Notes under the pieces: generated by a model
What the model saw: only the letters and a program-made list of their open reading frames with translations
Databases searched by the model: none
What the model was told of the DNA's origin: nothing
Shown: one piece after another, positions 1 through 11,287 of the stretch
Numbering within the stretch: the first letter of the stretch is position 1
Layout: the number at the start of each line of letters is the position of its first letter
NCBI GenBank assembly: GCA_946800325.1
Contig: OX326961.1
Location: 46,587,415 to 46,651,414 of the forward strand
Source: Luzula sylvatica
Taxonomy: Eukaryota; Streptophyta; Magnoliopsida; Poales; Juncaceae
Length of the DNA: 64,000 nt
Reading direction: 5' to 3'
Position numbers and translations under genes: made by a program

Positions 1-438
1 TCATGTATTTAATTCTCTGACATGACATGTTTCTAACATTGACTTCCAAGGCCCAATGAATAGGGGTAAATATATTTGGTAAATCATCCCAATGCTCTTG
101 ATAATATGATAAAATAAATTGATTAATATTTTTAATTAAATATTAATTAGCATATTTAATTAAAAAATAAACAATTAATATTATGTCAATATTAATACAT
201 ATTAATTAATTCGTCAATTTAATCGTTAATCGAGATAATTAATAATACTAATCAATTCATTAATTTTTTCTTGCCTGTTCATCAAGAATATCTTTTCATG
301 TTAGTGGGGCTGCATATCTATAACCCCCTATCAATACTATGATTAATGAAAAATATGGTTTATACTAGTAAAGTAATATTTGCATGTGAAAAAAAGGCTC
401 GATGGCCTTTTGAAAAGTCTTTTGGAGGAAAAAACCAT

Positions 439-474
<36 letters not shown>

Positions 475-689
475 GCACAAGCAACGCAAAATCTGCCAAT
501 AGACTGATAGTACAGTGATTCTGCCAACAGTAAATAGTGATGCAACTCATAAATTCGCCGTATTTTAGTTGGTCCACCAGTATTTGATCTTGCAAAGTTT
601 GGTTATTTTCAACAAGACCGTGTATATGAATATATGTTGTTTTAACCTTATAGAGGAAGTTTACAACAAGATATTTTCAACAAGAATTG
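1..689. other. AT-rich intergenic DNA
   Basis: No gene is recognisable here. The DNA is AT-rich with short direct and inverted TTAATTA-type motifs and a (TC)n microsatellite at about 440-471. The only open frame of note is a low-complexity frame through the microsatellite, which I do not regard as coding. Confidence 0.6.
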
Positions 690-1550
690 AAGTATTAATA
701 CAATGCAACATTAATTATCACGATATTTAGCATCGTGTTGTGCTGGATTCTGCTGGCACAATAATTATTTATCACTGTTCATTATAGTATCAAAGATATG
801 CTATTTTTATTATGTTAAGCAGTATAGTATAGCTAATACTTAATACTTAATAATTAATAGTATCATATAAAATAGAAACTTTAATTGTTATGCAAGGACA
901 TACCTATTAAAGGGTCTCGAGACCATGTTTTTTCAAAAAAAACTTCTAAGTAGTTAGTAGTGTACCGGTACGAATCGAAAAATTTGTAGGCCATCCAGAA
1001 GCAGTGGTAATTAATTCGTCCGATAATCTTATCGTACTAGGTTAATTTAATGAGGAGTTAGTTATATGATAAAATAATTTTCTTATCGTGGGCTCATTTT
1101 AAAAAAAAAAATTCGAATATTTGTTAAATAATAATTTTTTTTGTAAGATTTTTTTGTATATTTATCATTTAATGCTATCCAAAACATAAATTTTGTATAA
1201 TTTACCCACCCCCTTATTTTTCACCTATCTTTGAGTCTCATCATGAAGCCACATCATCATGGTTATTCATGATTATTGACCATTAGATTTTGTGATATTT
1301 ATTCATCATATAGACTTTTTAGTGATGTGTTTTGATCTAAACCATTGATTTATTTTTTAGATTTTTTGAAGATCATATTTTGTGTAATCATTTATGTGTC
1401 ATTATTTTACACCATGTTTTAAGCATCCTTGGAAAGCCACATCATCATACATCAATGACGTGGACTAATATTATTGGTTAGGTTCGCACTAGACTAAGTA
1501 TATTCAATTGTTATCATTTCACACAAAATTACACGATCAAATGTGAATAC

Positions 1551-2100
1551 AATGGAAGATGAAAAATTTATATATGAAATACTAATAACTTAATATGTAA
1601 TATTATAAACATACAACATATAATAGTATTAATTTTAGAATTTTAATTTTAAAAATTCATCAAATATATTCGTTTTAATTTTCTCTTTATTTTGACATCC
1701 ATATTAGCATAATTCGTACATACCATTTTCGATAATTTGAATTTGTAAACATATTATGTAAAAAATACAATGCAAAAAGTGCATTTTTAGAAAATAAAAT
1801 TTTAATTATTTTACTTACATAATAGAAAATGGAAGATGAAAAGTTTATATATGAAATACTAATAACTTAATATGTAATATTATAAACATACAACACATAG
1901 TAGTATTAATTTTAGAATTTTAATTTTAAAATTTCATGAAATATATTCATTTTAACTTTCTTTTTATTTTGACATTCATATTAGCATAGTTCGTACATAC
2001 CATTTTCCATAATTTAAATTTGTAAACATATTATGTAAAATACAATGCAAAAAGTGCATTTTTACAAAATAAAATTTTAATTATTTTAGTTACGTAATAG
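1551..2100. repeat. Two-copy tandem duplication, unit about 277 bp
   Basis: AATGGAAGATGAAAA begins at 1551 and recurs at 1828. The two units remain similar across their length, including the block AATGCAAAAAGTGCATTTTT. The duplication lies inside the 1052-3112 insertion and has no coding potential. Confidence 0.8.
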
Positions 2101-2805
2101 AAATTTTAAATATTAATATTTATTTTTAAAAAATTATAACTATACTAATACCATATAATACAAAGTTGATTATATTTGTGTTTTCTATCAAACAAATTTA
2201 ATATTAATTTTTTCGAAAAATAATAGAAATAAAAAAAAAGTTTATCCATCGAAATAATTTCTTAAATTTATAAACACTTATCAAATAAAAATGTTATTTT
2301 TAAAACTATAAAATTAAAAAAAAAAATCATACGCTATAAAATAATTTATATTTATGTTTATGCTAAATTAATTTTTTATATTATTTATTAAATCACTTGC
2401 AATATTAAGTTTGGCATTATTTATAATTTTCATTGCATTTTGAATCAATAACAAATTATTAGTAATATATAATTAATAATATGTTATTACGTATGTTGTA
2501 TGATTCATTATTTTTATATTTGATATTGTATGAAATATTGTGAATAACAATGATATAATATTTGTTGTTATGTTTTTTTTGTAAAATCATGTTATAACTC
2601 ATATTATTATTATTATACAATGAAATTAATACAAGTGCTATTATTTAAAAAAATGAAATTTTTTGTCTTCATGATGTAAAATAATTGTAAATCATATACA
2701 TAATCATGGACAAATTAGTTCAAATAATTATATTATGAAATGATATTATCATTATTATCATATTTATATGTACTTTGTATTACAATGAAAAACATGATTA
2801 ACATT

Positions 2806-3028
2806 CTCGCCGCGTAGCGCGAGTATTCTATAAATTAAAATAATTAAGAACATATGAATAATCATATTATTATAATAATATTCTATAGATAAATGAATTC
2901 ATAGATAAATGAATTCAAATAACTTTGTTTTAAGATGATATTATTAATATTATCATACAAATATATAATTATATTAGAATGAAAAATATAATTTACATGC
3001 TCGCCGCGTAGCGCGAGTATTCTCCTAG
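2806..3028 (+). mobile_element. Pair of Helitron-type 3' termini
   Basis: The hairpin motif CTCGCCGCGTAGCGCGAG occurs at 2806-2823 and again at 3000-3017, each followed by TATTCT. The second copy continues to CTAG at 3025-3028 and is followed by T. Plant Helitrons end in a short GC-rich hairpin and then CTRR, inserting between A and T, so the second copy fits a complete terminus. The about 190 bp before each hairpin are similar, suggesting a duplicated end. I found no convincing 5' TC terminus or Rep/helicase coding sequence. Confidence 0.5.
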
Positions 3029-3544
3029 TTAATTAATAAATAGCTAAAATTCTTAAAATAAATTTTGAAAAAATGTCCATGATAAGAAAATAGGTCTATC
3101 ATAGAACTTCCCTAATTTAATATTACTGATTTAATGATACTGCAGGTCCGATGTAAATACCAGTTGGTACCAATTTCAGTCTCTGTGAATTAATTTCATA
3201 GTACTAGATTATAAATTTCGTGATCACTAATATTTTACTATGAATCTTACCAAATGAAATATTATAATATTGTGCATTTTATCATTTATGCTCTGATTTT
3301 TGCCGTTGCATTATATATTTCCTGATTTTATCAGGGATGAAAATAAATGTGTGCAGAGAATAAAAACTAAACAGAGAAATGATCGCATTTATTGTTGCAA
3401 TTTTATGATACAGTTTTTGTAAAAAGATATTTTAAAAAACTAAAAAATGAATATTTTTGTTATGAATAATTATATTGTTTGGATGTCAATTGTAACTTAT
3501 AATAAATATTGTAGGAGTAATAATAAGAATTTATTGTATTGTAT

Positions 3545-4456
3545 AATTTTTTTTATTTTATAACTTTTCTCTTGATCAAAAATCTCATCATGTACTATTT
3601 AAAGAGGATAATGAGCATTGTATATGATCCATTGGAATATAATTTTTTTCTCTTTCTTGTTGTTTGCATGAGATTTATTTTATAACACGTTATCAACACG
3701 AAGTTCTGACCAATTGAGAGATCGTTCTCCTTGATCCACAATGAAAGGTACATATGATTGGTATTGTTTTAAATCTCTTTCTAAATTTACAGTAATGCTT
3801 CTTTTTCATGATGGTATTGTTTTCTTTTTTAACGTAATATTTGTCCCATATTTTGTTTTAATATAACATGTTTATTATAATCCCTTTATTATAATCACGA
3901 AGATATTATTTTACCATATTTATTAAATCAGGTACTACAAAAATTTCTAAACAAAGTATTAAATCGTGAAGTTTGTATAGTAACCAGAAGTTATGTATTT
4001 TTCGGAAATTAAATAGTAACAAGAAGTTACATAACATAAATAGATATATCTATATGTTTGTTTCTATAACCAGAAATTATAAATTAGATGTTTCTATATG
4101 TTTGCTTATGTAACTAGAAGTTATATCGAATGTCATGATAATTTTGTTATGAAATGAATGTCAAGATAATTGTGGGGAAATTATTGAAGACAAATACTTA
4201 GTATATTAGGGAAATACATTTAATGAGAATATTTCTTCTCTTGTATTTACGGAAAGAATTTCATGGTATAATATTTTATTGTATTTAGGGTTTTTTTGTT
4301 GTCAAGTTTGTTATTCCCTATATAAGAAAGCCTCGTGTATTGTAACCATAAGTACGAAATAATAAGAAATAGTTATTTCTCTTTCCATCATTCTTTTTCT
4401 GTCTCTCAATTATTTATATAACATGTTATCAGCACGAAGTTCAGACCAACTGAGAG
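3545..4456 (+). mobile_element. Decayed Copia-like LTR / PBS fragments (two)
   Basis: ACACGTTATCAACACGAAG (near 3686) and ACATGTTATCAGCACGAAG (near 4421) resemble the primer-binding junctions found just inside the 5' LTR of many plant Copia elements. Both are followed by TTC(T/A)GACCAA(T/C)TGAGAG. The DNA before each is AT- and CT-rich, like a U5 region. LTR starts, partner LTRs and gag are not recognisable. The second fragment is split by the hAT-like insertion at 4457. Degenerate repeats of AGAAGTTATAT type fill 3970-4130. Confidence 0.35.
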
Positions 4457-5631
4457 CAATGTTGTTAAAATTGGGATTCTACATTGAATCATTCGGGGGT
4501 GGAATCGAATCGGATCGTAAAATCGTATGTAGAATCGTAAGATTCTATGAAAAATAGAAATAAATAAATAAAATAATATATTGTGAAAATATTTTATAAC
4601 TGAGATATATCAAAACATGCATTGAGCATACTCACCCAAAATATCAAATATAAAAAATAGACAAATACAAGTCACATGTAATTTGAGACATCCAAAACAT
4701 CTAAGATAGCGAAACAAAATTCACAACTAGTCTTCTAGCAAAATTTTCAATCGTGATCCTCCAAGACATCAATAAATTTCTCAACTTTTTCAGTATCATC
4801 TTCAACACAGGGACCTACAACACTTGCAAGAGCTTCTTCTTCGTGATCTTCATCTTCTAAAACTGCCGAACCACCTAAAATATTTCAAAATACAAAATAA
4901 TTTTAAAATTGTGTGATCCTCATAATAAATTGTAATACTTAATAAAATATGAAAAACATACTAGCAATTCCATCGTCAAATTAAGTTCCACGACGAGCTA
5001 TCCGGTCAATAGAGCGTACTCATGCATTACCAGTTGGAAGGATATGGTCCTCTTTCAATAGAGCGTCTGACTCGCTAGCAACCTCAACTGAACACATTTT
5101 ACTGACCTTAATTCAAAAGAAATAAAAATTATAAAACAATAGTTAAAAACTTGCTAGAGAACAAAGAAATATATAAATAAAACGAAAGATTATAGTACTA
5201 ATTACAAACTTGTTCTTGTTATCTTGCTAATCCGAGCACTCTTCTGAAAATATGAACTTCTAATTTGAAATTTTCAATTTGGGCGAAACTAATATTACTT
5301 CTCTTCTTCCCCAGTTACGGAAATGGAAATATAAAGTGAGAGTGAGGAATGTGAATAGAAAATGAAATTATATTGTAAAATAATTGTAAGTTTGGTCCTG
5401 GCAAGAAAATTGGGCTATTTTTTATGATTTAGATATTCAAATACTGGTAACATGTAATAAAATCGCAGAATCTTAAATTACATTCGATTCTATACGATTC
5501 TACGATTTAACTCGTGATTCTACCGCGATTCTACTAAATAACGATTTTACGTACGATTTGACTCGTTTTCTCCTCTCAAAATCGTAGAATCGTGTGTTTC
5601 TACGAGTTCAATCGCAATTTTGACAACTATG
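4457..5631 (-). mobile_element. hAT-like DNA transposon, degenerate
   Basis: This 1175-bp segment is flanked by the 8-bp direct repeat ACTGAGAG (4449-4456 and 5632-5639), the TSD length of hAT elements. The termini are inverted repeats: left CAATGTTGTTAAAATTG and reverse complement of right CATAGTTGTCAAAATTG. Sub-terminal regions are rich in GATTCTACGATT-type repeats in both orientations. The minus strand of about 4750-5090 shows acidic coding remnants broken by stops, which I cannot assign. The flanking sequence rejoins cleanly if the element is removed. Confidence 0.75.
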
Positions 5632-6510
5632 ACTGAGAGATCAATTAAATCACATCTCTAATCAAAAATATGTAAAACTAACATTATTTTTAAAATCTCT
5701 ACATTATAGTATTTATTTACTTTATTTATCTCGTGATTTTTTTTTTTTGAAATTAAATACTCTACCTCTACTATTATAACTTGTATGATTGCACATACGA
5801 ATTCTCTATTCTTTATTTCTTTATTATGTATTCATAGTAGTATTTACTTTCAAGTATTAACCTGTATGCATTCCATTTTTTATTTCCTATTTACATTGAA
5901 CACATCACAAGTGTGTACTGCAATAAGAAGTTGAACAAAATATTGTATTTGTTGTTTAATTTAGACCTAGAGGGGGGTGAATAGGAAGTTATAAGATCCA
6001 ATTTTCGCGATAGTGGAATACAATTACTATTTGGTGCGGAAGCGTAAATAAATTAGAGGAATAATACAATACCAAAACAAATAACACAAGATATTTGTTT
6101 ACGGAGTTCGGTAGGTGGTTGTTTTGTAGCTTTAACTCACCGTCTACTCGCTCAATCAACCGACTCGATTGATTGCAAGTACCTACGTCTCCGGAGTTGC
6201 CTTGCGCCTTTTCGGCTTTCAATTGAATACCCAAATCAAGCAATTACAAGGTTTGCCTAGATCGATTTACATGCTTCTACCGATTTATGTCGGACTTTAC
6301 AATCTTTGCACTAGCCTATTACAATTGTCCAATACGAAATAAACGTGATCGGTCACGCAAGTTGAGAATCGTATTTTGTGGAATGAGGAGGGATCTAATA
6401 ATCTCTAAGAATGTTTTAGAAGATTAATCTCAAGGTTTAAAACTAGGATTCTCTCTTTTGATTGGAAAAATATATTGGTTAAGATCATCAGAGAGAATGA
6501 AGGAAGGGTT

Positions 6511-6519
6511 CTATTTATA
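6511..6519 (-). promoter_or_regulatory. TATA box of solo LTR copy 1
   Basis: The minus strand reads TTCTATAAATAGAA. The same motif sits at the same place in copies 2 and 3, on the downstream side of the palindrome array. This fixes the likely direction of LTR transcription as minus. Confidence 0.6.
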
Positions 6520-6559
6520 GAATACATAGACCCTTCCCTTAACTTGTTTTTTCTGCATA

Positions 6560-7089
6560 GTCTGTTACATCGGACATGTGGTCCGTTACAACGGACCTTA
6601 AGTCAAACTAGCCGTTGAAGCCAGTATATTCGAATTATTACAAAGTCCGTTATAACGGAAGTATGTGCGTTACAACGGACTATAGTATTAAGAAGCTCGA
6701 ACGAACTACAGAGTCCGTTATAACGTACATCATCCTGTGACTTCACTTCAGATTGGTTTTAAATTCCGTTATAACGGAGAAAACTCCGTTACAACGATAA
6801 GAACCTTTCCGTTTTAACTGATTGGTTAATCCGTTACAACGGACAGGGAAAGAAAACACAGTGTACTGAAGTGAGTTCAATGTCCGTTACAACGGACATA
6901 GTTCTGTGACTTTTCTTCAAGTTTCTCTTAATTAGCGTTGTAACGGAGAAACGTCCGTTACAACGCTTGGTGGAGGTCCGTTACAGCGGACTGGTTAATC
7001 CGTTGTAACGGACTATACATTTTTCTGCCAATTTTAAGTAGGATGAGGAGTTCCGTTACAACGGACACATATGTCCGTTATAACGGAAG
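6560..7089. repeat. Array of palindromic MYB-core sites, copy 1
   Basis: About 16-17 units of the form GTCCGTTACAACGGAC or GTCCGTTATAACGGAC, the latter a perfect palindrome, lie within about 530 bp. Spacers are unequal, about 10-50 bp, and single-copy, so this is not a simple tandem repeat. Each unit places two AACGG cores head to head. AACGG is the core of the plant M-phase-specific activator recognised by three-repeat MYB proteins and fits the general MYB site YAACKG. Regulatory function is inferred. Confidence 0.6.
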
Positions 7090-7473
7090 TCTTATTTTTG
7101 TCAGCCTTATTTTTGATGAATTTCGAATATATTTCTTTGACTTATTTTGAGCTTAATATTTCATAAACAAGGTTTGGGATACCTATAAGTTTTTTGGTGA
7201 TTTGTATGATATCTCAACTTGCGGAATCTTCAACTTGATCTTCGATGTCTTGATTATTTATCGCCTTTGATATTCCTTGCGCGTCTTGCTTCATCATTTG
7301 ATCCTTTTGCGGGCTATGTCTTGTATCTCTATAATTGTCACTTACGCAAATTGATTAGTAGTATCGACATTATTTTGAGATAATCAAACCCTAGGAAATT
7401 TAAACCAACATTATGGACTATTTTTATGTTATTTATTTTACTCAGATATATCATGTTTAACGAGAATTAATAT

Positions 7474-7879
7474 CATGGTTGCAAATAGTTCGCTAAACGC
7501 TACGCAACACTGATATATTTTAGTTTAGAGGCAAAACGCTACTCGCTGCAGTTTTGTAGTTCGCTACGATCAAATAAAATACTTTTCAATTAATTTATAA
7601 AAAAATAAATTAATTTAATTAATAAAAAAATATTTCATGAAAATTTTAATAATTAAAAAGTGTTTTGGTTGATAAATAAGCCAAAAATTCCCGTCTCTTA
7701 TTTAGGTAGAGATGTTTTGATTTATTGGAGATACTCATTCTCATATATTTCATGAATTATTTTATGTGCTACAAATTATATCATCCGTAATAGCTCTCGC
7801 AAGTGGGCACGCTACTCACTATCGCTACGAAAAAAATGATCGTCACGCTACGGACCGCTACACGCTATTTGAAACATTG
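7474..7879. mobile_element. hAT-type MITE, 406 bp
   Basis: The 8-bp direct repeat ATTAATAT flanks the element (7466-7473 and 7880-7887). The left end reads CATGGTTGCAAATAG and the reverse complement of the right end CAATGTTTCAAATAG. The sub-terminal DNA carries repeated CGCTACG/CGTAGCG motifs in both orientations. Too short to encode a transposase. Confidence 0.75.
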
Positions 7880-7943
7880 ATTAATATATATAATTTTATG
7901 GAAATCCTTGCTTCAAAAGAATGCTACATCACTATTTTAATTT

Positions 7944-9002
7944 GGGAAATTTTTAAAAAACCCCCTAACTTTTTCCAATATCTAAAAAAATCCCTCACTT
8001 TTGAGAAACTCCAAAAAAATCCCTAAAAGCAAACTTTTCTTTCAAAAACTCCCCTATAGGTGTTAAAGTTAACTCTTTTGGTGTTAAAATTTTATTTGGA
8101 CCAAAATACCACTCTAGTTTTATAAAATACATTTTTGCTAAATAATCTTTAGTATTTTTTTATTTTAAAAATTCATAAATATTTCATAATTAATTAATTA
8201 TATATTAACTCGTATAATTATATATCAATTTATATATTTACTTTTATATGAATGATACATTAGATCATATATTTAGAATCAGATTTTTTGCAGATACATG
8301 GACCTGTTATGGGATGAAAATAAATCGTATTTAAGCACTTTCGACAATCTGGCTGACGAAAGTAAGAAAAAAATCGCCAGACTGTTTGACGAAAGTGCTA
8401 GCTTTGCAATTCAAACATATTAATGTTAGTTTTGCGAATGAAGTTATTTTTGGATGCGGTATATCAAAAGATCTCTATATGAAAAGTGAATGCACATTAA
8501 AACAAACTGTAAAATTTTCTTTTCACGATATTTTCTAGGTGCTGAAATATTTTATAGCATTGTTTATTTTTTATCACTTGATGTTAGTTTTATATCATTG
8601 TTTATTTTCTAGGTGCTGAAATATACAATCAAATGAATTTTGTGAATTTTTTTAAATAATAAAAAATATCAAAATAATTTAATAAATTTGTTATAAGAAA
8701 ACTAAAGGGGTATTTTCGTCCAATATTGTATTTAAAATAGAAAAATGGCAAAAATGATTTAATAAAAATTTTATGAATTTTAAAATAAATAATACTAAGA
8801 ATTATTAAGAAAAATGGTATTTTATAAAATTAGAGGGTATTTTGGTCCCAAAAAATTTCGCACCAAAAAAAAGTTAACTTTAACACCTATAGAGGTTTTT
8901 TTGAAAGAAAAGTTGGCTTTTAGGGGTTTTTTTGGAGTTTCTCAAAAGTGAGGGGGGTTTTTAGAATATTGAAAAAGTTAGGGGGTTTTTTGAAAATTTC
9001 TC
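7944..9002. mobile_element. Family X long-TIR MULE-like element, copy 1
   Basis: A perfect 9-bp direct repeat TTTTAATTT flanks the element (7935-7943 and 9003-9011). The ends are inverted repeats of about 130 bp. The left begins GGGAAATTTTTAAAAAACCC, the reverse complement of the right begins GAGAAATTTTCAAAAAACCC, and both continue through CCTAACTTTTTC and GAGAAACTCCAAAAAAA. It is 1059 bp, AT-rich inside and has no transposase. A 66-bp hairpin lies at 8334-8399. Long TIRs and a 9-bp TSD are typical of Mutator-like elements. Confidence 0.8.
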
Positions 9003-9143
9003 TTTTAATTTTGATTCTTTTATCTTGATCAAAAAGTCCAAATTAATCGGTTCTTCATTTGAACGTGATACTTATAGTAAAAGTGACATGAACTTTGGTC
9101 CATTATGGACCAAGTTCATTCATTTTTTGTCTCAATTAAATAT

Positions 9144-9834
9144 GAGAAGTTTTCAAAAAAACCTTAAATATTTTGGATATTCTAAAAAACCTCTATTTTT
9201 TTGGAAACTCTAAAAGATCCTTTCTAACAATCTTTTTATTTTCAAATACCCCTTATATATATTAAAACTAACCATAAGCAGTGTTAATTTCTTCTTACCA
9301 AAATACGTTTCTATTTACATATGTAGTAATTAAAAAAATTATTATTTTTTATTAATTTTAAAAACAGCTTACAAAAAAGTTAGCATATAATAAGTTAAAA
9401 AAAATAATTATTGTATGCTATATTATATAATTTTAATATTTCATACATTATATATATTTGACATATATTTATTTTCCCTAAAAACTAACATAAAATAATA
9501 ATTATATAAACAACAATATTTAAAGAATACCTTGCAAATATTTAAAGACAAATATCATGATACTACTAAAAAAATGAGAATGAAAAAAAAACTAGAATTT
9601 ATTGTTATTTATTTTATTATTATCTGATGTTAGTTTTATATGAATAATAAATGAAATATTAAAATTACATAAATTCAACATGTAATAATTTTATTTTTGT
9701 CCATGATTAGTTTTGCCACCATAAGGGGGTATTTGAAAATAATATTTTGGTAGATGTTATTTTTTTTGAGTTTCCAAAAGGATAAGGGGTTTTGACAATA
9801 TCCAAAAAAGTTAGGCTTTTTTTTTTAATTTCCC
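9144..9834. mobile_element. Family X long-TIR element, copy 2
   Basis: The left arm starts GAGAAGTTTTCAAAAAAAC and the right arm ends in AATTTCCC. Both contain family X landmarks such as GGAAACTC and CAAATACCCCTTATA, in opposite orientation. It is about 690 bp and more diverged than copy 1. No clear 9-bp TSD is readable, suggesting an older insertion. Nothing coding is visible. Confidence 0.6.
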
Positions 9835-10584
9835 ACACCCAACTATATTTCTCTCTCTTCATTTTTTTGGCGGCTAAACCTAGCGGGACAAATAATAGCG
9901 ATGGTGGAGGTGATTTCCAATGCGGAGAGAATGACATGCGAGGTCAAGACGGACGAAGAAGGAAAGCAATATTATGGCCATAGAACGAGAGCGACGGTTA
10001 GAGCGAGTTATTATGAATGTTTCAATTTTTGTTTAATGCATGACTTTTCATAACAACATCGAAAATATCGCAAATAAAAAAATTTAAACAAAAATACTAA
10101 AAAAGACATGAAGACATCACCACAAATTATACTCAACACAACAACCATGTATAAAAAAAACACTTGAGAAATAAAACAAAAAACTAAAATTTAGGATAAA
10201 AAGAATGACATTAAAAAAAAAAATTAAATCAAGATAAATTCGAAAGCTGCACCAGAAGTTGTATAATTTATGATATAGACATCAGATGCATCAAATGTTT
10301 TCTTTACTGTAAAAAGGCATCAGAAGTTGTATGTTTATTTTGTCAACGCAACCGAAGTTGTTCGTTTAAATTATGCACTAGAAGTTGCAAGTATATTGAT
10401 GTATCAGGAATTGTAAGTTTATTTTTCTTTACGTAATTGAAATTGTAAATTTATTCATGCTTGTGAAGTTGAAAAAATATTATGTGATGTACTTGAAGTT
10501 GTTTGATTATTTTTATTGACGCATACGCCTATTTTTGTGTTTATAAGTTATATAGTCGTATTACTATCGTGAATTGTGATAATA
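9835..10584. other. Intergenic DNA with degenerate GAAGTTGT repeats
   Basis: No gene is recognisable. From about 10240 to 10510 a degenerate unit of roughly 35-40 bp with the core AGAAGTTGTA recurs about seven times with variable spacing. Weaker relatives occur at 3970-4130. The open frames here are short and lack recognisable content. Confidence 0.5.
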
Positions 10585-11240
10585 ATTAATACAATGCAAC
10601 ATTAATTATCACGATATTTGGCATTGTGTTGTGCTGGATTCTGCTGGCACAATAATTATTTATTATTTATAACTGTTCATTATAGTATCAAAGATATGCT
10701 ATTTTTATTATGTTAAGCAGTATAGTATAGCTAATACTTAATAATTAATAATTAATAGTATCATATAAAATAGAAACCTTAATTGTTATGCAAGGACATA
10801 TCTATTAAGGGTCTCGAGACCTTGTTTTTTCAAAAAAAAACTTTTAAGTAGTTAGTAGTGTATCGGTACGAATCGAAAACTTTGTAGGCGATCCAGAAGC
10901 AGTGGTAATTAATTCGTCGGTACGATAATCTTATTGTACTAGGTTAATTTAATAGTACTTATTTAATGATACTGCAGGTCCGATGTAAATACCAGTTGGT
11001 ACCAGTTTCAGTTTCTGCGAATTAATTTCATAGTACTAGATTATAAATTTCTTGATCAATAATATTTTACTATGAATCTTACCAAATGAAATATTGAAAT
11101 ATTTTTGTCGCCTTGCATTATATATTTCCTGATTTTATCAGGGATGAAAATAAATGTGTGCAGAGAATAAAAACTAAACAGAGAAATTATCGCATTTATT
11201 GTTGCAATTTTATGATACACTCTTTTGTAAAAAAAATGGA
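10585..11240 (+). repeat. Dispersed repeat copy B, uninterrupted
   Basis: This is the continuous version of the segment split at 690-3440. It gives the empty-site sequence that defines the insertion at 1052-3112. No coding function is visible. Confidence 0.8.
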
Positions 11241-11251
11241 TATTTTAGAAT

Positions 11252-11287
<36 letters not shown>

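Larger units (their letters stand above)
1052..3112. mobile_element. MULE-like TIR element inserted in repeat copy A
   Basis: The insertion is delimited by comparison with the uninterrupted copy at 10585-11240. The 9-bp direct repeat TAATTTAAT lies on both sides (1043-1051 and 3113-3121), the TSD size expected of Mutator-like elements. The ends are imperfect inverted repeats: the left end runs GAGGAGTTAGTTATATGAT and the reverse complement of the right end runs GGGAAGTTCTATGATAGAC, both continuing into TTTTCTTATC. There is no transposase ORF, so the element is non-autonomous. It contains a 277-bp tandem duplication and two Helitron-like 3' hairpins, so it is probably composite. Confidence 0.7.
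690..3440 (+). repeat. Dispersed repeat copy A, interrupted by a transposon
   Basis: The parts at 690-1051 and 3122-3440 match, in the same order and orientation, a continuous segment at 10585-11240. Shared landmarks are the GTGCTGGATTCTGCTGGCAC block, the GGGTCTCGAGACC block and the block around ATACTGCAGGTCCGATGTAA. In copy A the two halves are separated by 2.06 kb, explained by the insertion at 1052-3112. The nature of the ancestral repeat is unknown and no coding potential is visible. Confidence 0.8.
5950..7410 (-). mobile_element. Solo LTR, copy 1 of the palindrome-array family
   Basis: The element starts TGTTG and ends CAACA. It is about 1.46 kb and is homologous over its whole length to 22349-23982 and 46651-48139. 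There is no adjacent internal region. Copy 2 has a clear 5-bp TSD; copy 1 does not (GTATT against TTATG), so its flanks may have changed. Read on the minus strand it has a TATA box at 6511-6519, placing the array at 6560-7089 in U3. An 84-codon open frame at 5989-6243 on the minus strand recurs in the other copies, but this is expected from sequence similarity and I do not call it a gene. Confidence 0.65.

Noticed and set aside
360..545. Arg-Glu repeat ORF at the left edge
   Set aside because: It is a translation of a (CT)/(GA) microsatellite with no other coding features. The same applies to frames at 25045-25242, 27226-27459, 50319-50645 and 50510-50695.
5989..6243. 84-aa minus-strand ORF repeated in the three solo LTRs
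   Set aside because: Recurrence follows from LTR homology. Similar frames in copies 2 and 3 (22452-22643 and 46690-46944) vary in length, and no domain is recognisable.
6560..7089. Palindrome array considered as a CRISPR or bacterial repeat
   Set aside because: The sequence is a plant nuclear genome, spacers are irregular and there are no cas genes. Placement in an LTR U3 is a better explanation.
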